Assembly: GCA_964478335.1 (NCBI GenBank)
Contig: CAYZIC010000068.1
Span: forward strand, 1 to 12,303
Length of the DNA: 12,303 bases
Direction: 5' to 3'
Source of the DNA: CAYZIC01 sp964478335
GTDB taxonomy: Bacteria; Verrucomicrobiota; Kiritimatiellia; RFP12; DVOR01
The notes under the pieces were generated by a model. The model made no database searches. It was not told the DNA's origin and saw nothing but the letters and a program-made list of their open reading frames with translations. Position numbers and translations under genes: made by a program. Of the stretch, positions 1-7,700 are shown piece after piece. Each line of letters starts with the position of its first letter. Positions within the stretch are counted from its first letter, which is position 1.

Positions 1-1135
1 TATCCTGTTGAGCAGATGTATCACTCACCTGCAGCCGGCCATCACCCGTCAAACCTCCCGTTGGCCCAGTCGACATCAAGCCATTGATCTGGCCAAAGTT
101 CATACACGCGATCATTGGCGCAAGCGGGTTGTTACCCATAATGCCAGCCGTGCCCGCCGGTCTGCCACGCGTGGTCGATTGGATCACCTTTTGCCACGTG
201 CCAGCATTGTCACCATAGTCCTCGACCTGGCCGAAGTTAAGGCAGCCATTTGCACCAAAGAGCCCCACTGAAGTGATGCCCCCCAAGCCACCATTGTCCG
301 AAGCCACCACATAGGGGCCACCCGTCACCTTGGCGTAGTTCACGCAACGCTCTAGCGGCCCATAAGAATAGCACAAATAGCCCGCCGTCATTCCTACACC
401 ACCCCGAACACGTGCACGAGGGCCCACAATCATATTGTAAGAACCGATCCCACGGATCTGCGCACCAATCAAACCAGCCTGGCTTGCCGTTCCCTCTGTA
501 TTAGAAACAAAGTTGTCGACCATAAAGCCCATGCCAAAGGTCGACGAACTGCGCGTCGCAATGAGCGCAGCATTCGCTTGAGTGCCCTCCAAGTCAATAT
601 CACACGTCAAGACAAGCGTTTCGGTTTCCTGGCCTGCTCTAAAGCCCAAGAAATGATCCTTATTCGCCACACCCACATAGTGAACCGGCCATGCGGGCGA
701 ACTCAAATCGCTCACGCACATCCACGAACCATGCCGAATCGCACCCGGCGAACGAAACGCCACCGCATCACTCGATAAGCGCTTACCCTGCGCATCAATC
801 GCCGTCACCTGAATCGAATAGTCCTTATTGGCGGCAGCCACCAAAGCATTGATCGCCAGCTTCGTTTGATTTTGATTCTTGATGCCAATCGTCTGACCAT
901 TCGCCGACACCTCATAACGCAACGCCTCAGCATCCACCTCCTTCAAATGGAGGTAGACCTGCAAACGCGGCACCGAAACCGTCCCCATTTGCCAGAGCTT
1001 CTCGGTCGTATTCAGCGCAATGGCATAGTCCCCATCGGTACGAATAACAGGTTTTTGTAAAGCAGCCCAAGCCATGCCAACAGGCATTGACAAGCAAAGT
1101 AAAAGGCACAAACGGCGAATCATCGTAATCATCAT
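1..1135 (-). CDS. Secreted GLUG-like repeat protein, N-terminal 378 residues (3' end outside window)
   Basis: This frame is open without a stop from the ATG at 1135 to the window edge, giving 378 codons. The start shows a signal peptide: two Arg (7-8), a Leu/Cys-rich core, and an AWA cleavage site at 22-24 followed by ALQKP. Residues about 55-127 look like one Ig/FN3-type beta sandwich. From about residue 220 the protein is Gly-rich and has three C-x-N-[YF]-[AG]-x-[VI] motifs: CVNYAKV (264-270), CLNFGQV (298-304) and CMNFGQI (344-350), with GGL/GLFG/GGLTG turns between them. This resembles the GLUG-type repeats of bacterial surface adhesins; that is family resemblance, not a search result. 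Three in-frame starts are possible (1135, 1132, 1123). The purine-rich AAGAAG sits 7 nt before the first and favours 1135, but MIRRLCLLL from 1123 would also be a normal signal peptide. A surface or secreted role is inferred; the ligand is unknown. Confidence 0.85.
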   Translation of the reverse strand, partial: MMITMIRRLCLLLCLSMPVGMAWAALQKPVIRTDGDYAIALNTTEKLWQMGTVSVPRLQVYLHLKEVDAEALRYEVSANGQTIGIKNQNQTKLAINALVAAANKDYSIQVTAIDAQGKRLSSDAVAFRSPGAIRHGSWMCVSDLSSPAWPVHYVGVANKDHFLGFRAGQETETLVLTCDIDLEGTQANAALIATRSSSTFGMGFMVDNFVSNTEGTASQAGLIGAQIRGIGSYNMIVGPRARVRGGVGMTAGYLCYSYGPLERCVNYAKVTGGPYVVASDNGGLGGITSVGLFGANGCLNFGQVEDYGDNAGTWQKVIQSTTRGRPAGTAGIMGNNPLAPMIACMNFGQINGLMSTGPTGGLTGDGRLQVSDTSAQQD

Positions 1136-1183
1136 TATTTATCTTCTTTCTATTCAATCAACCAAGCCACAAAGGCAATCACC

Positions 1184-1250
1184 CCTTGCGCTAATTTGAG
1201 TATCGCAGGAGTATGGCATAAATGGCGGCAGAAGTCAAGCCTAAAGGTGG
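1184..1250. repeat. Intergenic repeat R2, copy 1
   Basis: A 67-bp segment runs from CCTTGCGCTAATTTGAGTAT to AAGGTGG. It matches 12080-12148 (69 bp) with about ten substitutions or single-base indels when aligned by eye. It holds the candidate minus-strand promoter. On the plus strand it keeps TTGAGT (1196-1201), but the matching -10 position reads TAAATG here instead of TATAAT in copy 2. Confidence 0.8.
1210..1238 (-). promoter_or_regulatory. Candidate sigma70-type promoter for the secreted repeat protein
   Basis: On the minus strand, -35 TTGACT (1233-1238) is followed by a 17-nt spacer and -10 CATACT (1210-1215), with TGC directly before the -10 (extended -10 form). Transcription would start near 1203 and give a leader of about 68 nt to the ATG at 1135. 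The element lies inside repeat R2, and the same parts are conserved in the second copy near 12106-12135, which supports function. Confidence 0.5.
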
Positions 1251-1260
1251 CTGCACCGCC

Positions 1261-1310
1261 TAGTTCGAGTTCGAGTGCTAATGGTGGGATTGCATCCCAC
1301 GCCCTGCTTA
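1261..1310. repeat. Intergenic palindromic repeat R1, copy 1
   Basis: The 17-mer TTCGAGTTCGAGTGCTA (1264-1280) is followed by a perfect 7-bp hairpin, GTGGGAT-tgc-ATCCCAC (1284-1300), and then GCCCTGCTTA. The same order of parts is found at 12016-12063, with an identical 17-mer and a hairpin whose stem has changed by paired substitutions. Confidence 0.8.
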
Positions 1311-1314
1311 TTGA

Positions 1315-1331
1315 GCCCCACACCCTGCCTA
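1315..1331. repeat. Partial copy of the R1 right end
   Basis: GCCCCACACCCTGCCTA matches 12047-12063 of R1 copy 2 at 16 of 17 positions. The left arm of the hairpin is missing, so this is a half unit lying directly beside R1 copy 1. Confidence 0.55.
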
Positions 1332-1575
1332 TTGACCTGACGACGTTGTCTGACTTGCGCACAAATTGCTGCGTGCTATCGCTTGCGGGTAGTAGGCATC
1401 GAAGTGCCACGAATGACTTGCTAACGCTCGTAGGACTGCCAAGGGGAGCGTAAGGGGTGCTTCTTCTCCCTCACAAGGGCGGAGGCTGCGCCTCTACGAC
1501 AGCCGCGATGCTCCTACTTCTTATACTTTTGCCCCACTAAAATTAAACAAGAGCCTAGAAAAGCTACAGAGGTGC
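1332..1575. other. Non-coding stretch with no recognised gene
   Basis: I see no convincing gene here on either strand; the short open frames have no recognisable product and cross the repeats. The only structure noted is a small hairpin GAGGC-tgc-GCCTC (1482-1494), followed by TACGAC. It loosely resembles the GAGGGCTACGCCTC stretch next to R1 copy 2 (12067-12080). Confidence 0.5.
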
Positions 1576-1604
1576 GACAAAATGCACGTTTTGTGCATTT
1601 TGTC
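1576..1604. repeat. Perfect 12-bp inverted repeat followed by a C8 tract
   Basis: GACAAAATGCAC (1576-1587) and GTGCATTTTGTC (1593-1604) are exact reverse complements around the loop GTTTT. The right arm runs into eight C residues (1604-1611). The site lies after the terminator of the giant gene when read on the minus strand. It could be an operator, a second transcription-stopping hairpin or the remnant of a repeat element; the sequence does not decide. Confidence 0.6.
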
Positions 1605-1613
1605 CCCCCCCTT

Positions 1614-1646
1614 AAAAACACAAGCCTCGCAGTTAAGCGGGGCTTG
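1614..1646 (-). terminator. Rho-independent terminator of the giant gene
   Basis: On the minus strand the arms CAAGCCCCGC and GCGAGGCTTG (1637-1646 and 1621-1630) pair around a 6-nt loop with a single C/A mismatch. They are followed by TG and five T residues (1614-1618). The hairpin starts about 70 nt after the stop codon at 1718-1720, a normal place for the terminator of that gene. Confidence 0.65.
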
Positions 1647-1694
1647 TGGGGATGCTAGATCTAGGTGAGCGTGCGAGCCTCTACACCGCCGTGT

Positions 1695-1721
1695 GCGGGG
1701 CGACGCAGTCGCCCTGCCTAC
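1695..1721. repeat. R1-like hairpin abutting the stop codon of the giant gene
   Basis: GCGGGGCGAC-gca-GTCGCCCTGC forms a 10-bp stem with one G/T pair (1695-1717). Its right side, CGCCCTGCCTAC (1710-1721), is identical to 12053-12064 of R1 copy 2. The CTA inside that shared 12-mer (1718-1720) is the TAG stop of the giant gene read on the plus strand. Confidence 0.5.
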
Positions 1722-4700
1722 CAAGTGATGACCACCTTGACAAACTTGGCGGCCTGGCCTGTCAGCGAGTCAACTCGCGTCCAGGTCTTGAGGTCGGATG
1801 AGACCTCGTAACGCAGCTTGCCATTGATCGCCTCGCGGTCGTGAGTGATCGTGACGGTGCCATCGGGGTTGATGGTTAGCTTGGTGATGGCAATGGTGGG
1901 CTCTGCATTAGGGGCGATGCCGAGGAGGAACTGCTTTTCGCAAGCCTCTGCGGAGGTGGTGTCGGTGACGTTGAACTTCGTCTTCCACGCATCAAAGGCC
2001 ACTTCGAGCTCGGGCGTGTCGGAGCCTTCTGGTACCCAAACGGGAAGATTGCCTGGTGCACGAAGCACGTAGCCTTCGTCAGTGATGCCGACGCGCCAAT
2101 CGCCTGTATTCACCTTGCTCGCAGCTGCGACTGTTGCGGAGGGATTGGTGCTCTTGAGCAAGAGGAGGCCTGCCTTGGGGGTGGTGGGCAAGATGAAGGT
2201 CGGGGTGCCAGCAAGGGTGTCGACAGTGAGGATGCCGTAATTCCGATTGATGAAGCCTCCAGCTGCGACTTGGAGCGTGCCGGGTATCTTACCCGAACCG
2301 CCAATGCGTCCCTTTGCATTGACGACAGTGCCACCCGTATAGCTATTATTAGCATTGGTCAGGCTAATGCCGCCATTGTCTGCATCACTCACAACTTTGA
2401 TTGCACCTGAGATCACGCCAGAGACGGTCAGCTTGTTTTGGTTGCGTCCTGTCTTCTTGAAGTGAAGAGTGCCTTCGCCTGAGATGGGGCCTGCGAGATT
2501 GGTGTTATTGCCATAGATCGAACCACAGATGGAGACTTCGCCTTGGGGTGCCTTGATGAAGATCTTTGTCTTGATCAAGCCACTGTCGCCATTGCGAAGC
2601 TCAAATGTCGTACCAGCCTCAAGTGTCAAGGTTGCTTCTGTTGAGGAGAGCTTGCACCCATAGGGCAGGTCAAAGCGGCCTTGTTTCATGGTGATGTTAA
2701 AGGCCACATCCGAAGAACCCGACATGGCGAGGTCTGCCTTGCCATCAAAGACGATGGGGGTGGTGGGCAAGCCATTATTGACGACGATCTTGCCGGTGCC
2801 TTGCTTGACGTAGGTGCCTGCACCAGACAAGGTGGGCAAGTTCATCTGCGCGCCATTGGCGTAGGTGAAGGTCTTGCCAGTTGCGATCTCCACGGAGGTG
2901 AAACCGAGGGTCGTGGTCGATGCAGTCACATCGGCTTGTGCGGCCAAGGTTGTTGCGGAGAGGAGCTTTTGGCTGCCTGTCAAGGTGAGCGAACCCGTTC
3001 CAGTGACGATGATCGACTTGGCGGCGATGGCTTTGTCCATCGCCAAGGTGGCTGCGTCATTGACGACGAGGGTGAGGTCGGTCAGGGCGTTCACAGTCGC
3101 CAAGGCGGTGGATGCAACCAGATCAGCACCCGTGAGCTCAATGGAGGCTGCGCTACCTTGCAAGGTGGCGGTGACGACATTGTCGGTTGTGGATACAGAG
3201 GCAGAGAGGCGAGAACCCGCCACGTAGATTGCCAACGAATCAGCAGAGAGCGCCTCAACAGCCCCCGTCAAGGTGACGGAGAGTGCCTTGGCTTCGATTT
3301 CTGCTGAGGTGGCATTCACTGCGAGCATCGCACCAGGCTCAATGGCATCGAGCTTAGCGGCACGCGTCTCGCCAATGTTGAGTGCGCCAGCCTCGATGGC
3401 AGTCTTGCCAGTGAGGCTGGTCTTGGTCAAGGTAGCCATGCCGGTGCCGCATTTGACGAGGTTGCCAACGCCCGTGATGGTGGTGGCAATGGTCTGCGTG
3501 TCGGCGACGTCAACAGCGAGGGTGGTGCCCTCGGCGAATGTTGCAGCGCCCGTGCCGAATGACTTTGCCTGGGTGGCGACGACAGTACCTGCGGTGACGG
3601 AGGTGCCGCCGTTGTAGGTATTGGCGCCATCAAGGGTCAAGGTGCCGTTGCCCGTCTTATTGATCTTGCAGTTGTCGCCCATGCTCTTGACTGCGCCCGT
3701 GATGGAGAAGGTTGCGCCCTCGCCCACTTGGATGAACACCACTTTGCCGCCTTCGATTGTCATGCCAGCATCGGTCAATTGCAACGCCGCCACGGCATTG
3801 TCTGCAACCACGATGTTGGGATTCTCGACAGTGCCACTCTGCTTGATGCGGAAGTTATTGGCGTTGGTGTGTTGGGAAACGATCGTTGCGTGGCCTTCGA
3901 GGAACCAGCGTCCACTGAGGCTAGCGGTTGCGCCACCGTGGGGTTTGTAGGTCAAGGTTGCAGGGGCCTCTGCTGTGCCCGAGAGCTTAACCACGCCCTT
4001 GGTTTGGTAGCCATTTTGCCAGCCGAAGAGGTTCTGTGCCTCAAAGGTGAGGGATGCACCATTGACCTCAATGAAGGGCTTATCGGCACTCATGTTTGTG
4101 GTGTTGACCGAATTGTCGTCATTGTAGGAGACCATAGTGTAATCGCCCTTGCCCGACCAGAGGTAACGGGTCTTGACGCCAGCTTGTCCTTTAAGGTCAA
4201 GCGATTGGGTCACGCCAGCAGGTGCGGCGAATTCGATGACGCCGGGCTGATTGTGCACCCATGCGGTCGCATTGGTGAGGGTTTGTTCGCCCTTGAGGGT
4301 GAGCTTTTTGCCTTCGCCAAGGGTGGCGGTGCCAGTCATGGTCTTCGCGCAGATGGTCTGGGCACCGGCCTTGATGGGTGCAGCACCCGTATCCAAGTTG
4401 AGGGTGACCTTGCCTGTGGCATCGGCGAGGTTGTAGCTCTCAGCAGAGAGGGAACCCATCACCGGCGTGATGGTCACGTCACCGCCACCGGTCACCACAA
4501 AGATCTTGGTGGAAACGGCATCGCTCAAGGCGATGGTCACTGGGACTGTATTGTCGGCCTGAATGGTCACGACCTCGAGATCGGACCAGCCTTCTGTAGT
4601 GTTCGTCCACGGCAGGTTTGCCCAAACGACGTTACCAGACCAGTTGGCGAGGGAAACGCGTGCACTGGCAATGGCGCTTGCAGCCTTGAGCACATAGCCC

Positions 4701-7700
4701 TCGGTCGTTGCGTCCACACGCCAATCGCTCGAACCCTCCACCTGCCATTCGAAGGCATCGGCGGCAGACGGATTGGTGCAGCGCACCAAGAGCATGTCTT
4801 CTGCAGGCGTCTCTGGCAAACGAATCGTCGGCGTGCCCGTGAGGTTTTTGGTGATCGTCAAGGTGCCTTGCGAAGCGTCGAGGATTGCGCCCGCTTCAAA
4901 GGCAACATTGCCCACGATTTGACCTGCTCCACCGAGTGCTTGGTTGGGCTTGATGGTCAAGGGGTCGTTGCCATTGATGGTCAGCTTACCCGTTGCGGCG
5001 ACAACGATATCACCCGAACCGAATGCCTTGGGATTACCCGAAAGGAGGTTCATGACCTCGGTACCACCTGTGTAGCTGTTGTTGACATTGGTCAAGTCAA
5101 AGCCATTCTGGTCGGCATAGCTCTTGAGCTTGAGATCTCCCGAAACTAAGCCCGAGACAGTGACCTTGTTTTGCCAACCGCCATTGCGCTTGAAGTTCAC
5201 GGTACCTGTACCTGATAGAGAACCCGACAAGTTGGTGGTATTGCCATAGACCGAGCCCGCAATCGTGACTTCGCCCTTAGGCGCATCGACAATGATCTGC
5301 GTCTTTGTCCAGCCGTTATCACCATTCTCTAAGATCATCGTGGTGTCAGCCTTGAGGGTAATCTTGGCATTCGGTGAATTGAGTGGTGCGCTAATGCCCA
5401 CGAAGAGCGAGCCTTGATTCATGATGATGTTAAAGGCTGCCCCCGTTCCCTTGGTCATCATCAAGCGCGACGGCGCATCAAAGACGATAGGCGTGGTGGG
5501 CAAGGTTTCAGCCTCGAGATTACCATTACCTTGCTTGACATAGGTACCGGCACCTGTCACCGTGGGTAACTTGAGGTGACCAGTGTTGGTATTGGTGAAG
5601 CGTTTGCCAGCGGCGATATCGACAGAGGTAAAGCCGAGGGTTGCAGGGGTAGCCGAGAGATCGGCTTGCACCCGCACAACCGTTGCGGAGAGAAGCTTTT
5701 GGCTGCCAGTCAAGGTGAGCGAACCCGTTCCGGTGACGGTGATCAACTTGGCCACAACGGCTTTATCCATCGTCAAGGTGGTGGGTTCATTGACCGTCAG
5801 GGTGAGGTCGGTCAGGGCATTCACATCGGCCAATGCGGTGGATGCGACCAACCCATTGCCAGTAATCTCAATCGCGGATTCACTGCCCTGCAAGGTTGCA
5901 GTGACGACCTTGTTGGTCGTGGTCACCGATGCCAGAGGCACACGCGTGCCGACGACATAGACGGCGAATGCATCTGCCGGCACAGCCGCAACAGCACCCG
6001 TCAAGGTGACGGAGAGCGATTTGGCATTGAGCTCTGCAGTGGTGGCGTTCACAGCGAGCTTTGCACCCGTTGCGAGGGAGTCGAGCTTAAAGGAACGCGC
6101 CGCGCCGATATTGAGCACGCCAGCCTCGATGGCAGTCGTGCCAGTCAAGGAGGTCTTGGTCAAGGTGGCCATGCCGGTGCCGCATTTGACGAGGTTGCCA
6201 GCGCCCGTGATGGTGGTGGCAATGGTCTGCGTGTCGGCGACGTCAACAGCGAGGGTGGTGCCCTCGGCGAATGTTGCAGCGCCCGTGCCGAATGACTTTG
6301 CCTGGGTGGCGACGACAGTACCTGCGGTGACGGAGGTGCCGCCGTTGTAGGTATTGGCGCCATCAAGGGTCAAGGTGCCGTTGCCCGTCTTATTGATCTT
6401 GCAGTTGTCGCCCATGCTCTTGACTGCGCCCGTGATGGAGAAGGTTGCGCCCTCGCCCACTTGGATGAACACCACTTTGCCGCCTTCGATTGTCATGCCA
6501 GCATCGGTCAATTGCAACGCCGCCACGGCATTGTCTGCAACCACGATGTTGGGATTCTCGACAGTGCCACTCTGCTTGATGCGGAAGTTATTGGCGTTGG
6601 TGTGTTGGGAAACGATCGTTGCGTGGCCTTCGAGGAACCAGCGTCCACTGAGGCTAGCGGTTGCGCCACCGTGGGGTTTGTAGGTCAAGGTTGCAGGGGC
6701 CTCTGCTGTGCCCGAGAGCTTAACCACGCCCTTGGTTTGGTAGCCATTGTTCCAGCCGAAGAGGTTCTGCGCCTCAAAGGTAAGGGCTGCACCATTGACC
6801 TCGATGAAAGGCTTATCGCCCCCCATCTTGTCAGTAATGACCGAGTTGTCATCCTTATAGGAGAGCATGGTGTAGTCGCCCTTGCCCGACCAGAGGTAAC
6901 GCATCTTGACCTCGCCTTGGCCTGCGAGATTGAGAGATTGGGACACACCAGCAGGAGCGGCGAATTCGATGAGCCCCTCCTGGTTGTGGGTCCAGACATT
7001 ATTATTGGTGAAGGCTTGCTCGCCCTTGAGGGTGAGGGTTTTGCCCTCGCCGAGGGTGGCATTGCCAGCCATGGTGTGCGTGAGGGTCGTATGCGAGCCA
7101 ACCTTGATTGGCGCATTGGCCGTGGGGAAGTCGACGGTCGTCTTGCCAGCAGCGGCGAAATCAAAGTCGGCAATGGTCACTTGGATCGCTGCCGAGATGG
7201 GTTCGGCGAAGGTCACCGTGCCAGAACCCGAAACCACGAGGGCTTGTGCGCTGACAGGTACGTCAAAGAGGATCTCCACGGGATCGGTGTTGTCTGCGGT
7301 GATGGTGAGGGTTTTGGCGTTGAGCCATTTGTTCACGCCCTCAGCCCATGGCAATTCGCTCCACTTGACTTGACCCGAGAGGCCAGACAATGAGATGGGT
7401 GCAATCTCGCTCTTGCGGGGTTCTGAGACGACCTGAATTGCCGCAATGCCGCCGCGAGCGCCGCCATTGCGTTTGCCATTGACGGTGATTGTTGGGCCAG
7501 AAACGCCGACGATCTTGAGGTAGTTGCTCCCCTCAACCGCCACGGTATCCACGAGCGTGGTCGTTGCACTCGACCCCCAATTGGCAGAACCCGCCTGGGT
7601 ATAGCCATTGCTGTAGGAGTACTGCGTGCCATTGACGAATGGTGCGGAGAAATTGGTGTCGTTATTCGTTGACATGTAGACATAGACCGTGTAGGTACGA

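Noticed and set aside
927..1157. Minus-strand frame of 76 codons starting at 1157
   Set aside because: It overlaps the signal peptide gene starting at 1135 in another frame and has no sensible product; the 1135 frame stays open for 378 codons with a clear signal peptide.
1184..1331. CRISPR-like array from the clustered repeats
   Set aside because: The units are different elements with only one full copy each at this site, without regular spacers.
1150..1453. Open frames on both strands across 1150-1453
   Set aside because: They cross the R1 and R2 repeats and show no domain or ribosome binding site; the region is better read as intergenic.
2681..3307. Plus-strand open frames at 2681-3307 and 5576-6295
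   Set aside because: They lie opposite matching parts of modules 2 and 1 and mirror the sense duplication; the composition is that of a shadow frame.
3728..5149. Long plus-strand open frame of 473 codons opposite the giant gene
   Set aside because: It is antisense to a well-supported repeat protein, has a low-complexity His/Gly/Arg-rich translation with no recognisable domain, and part of it recurs at 6461-7393 only because the sense gene is duplicated.
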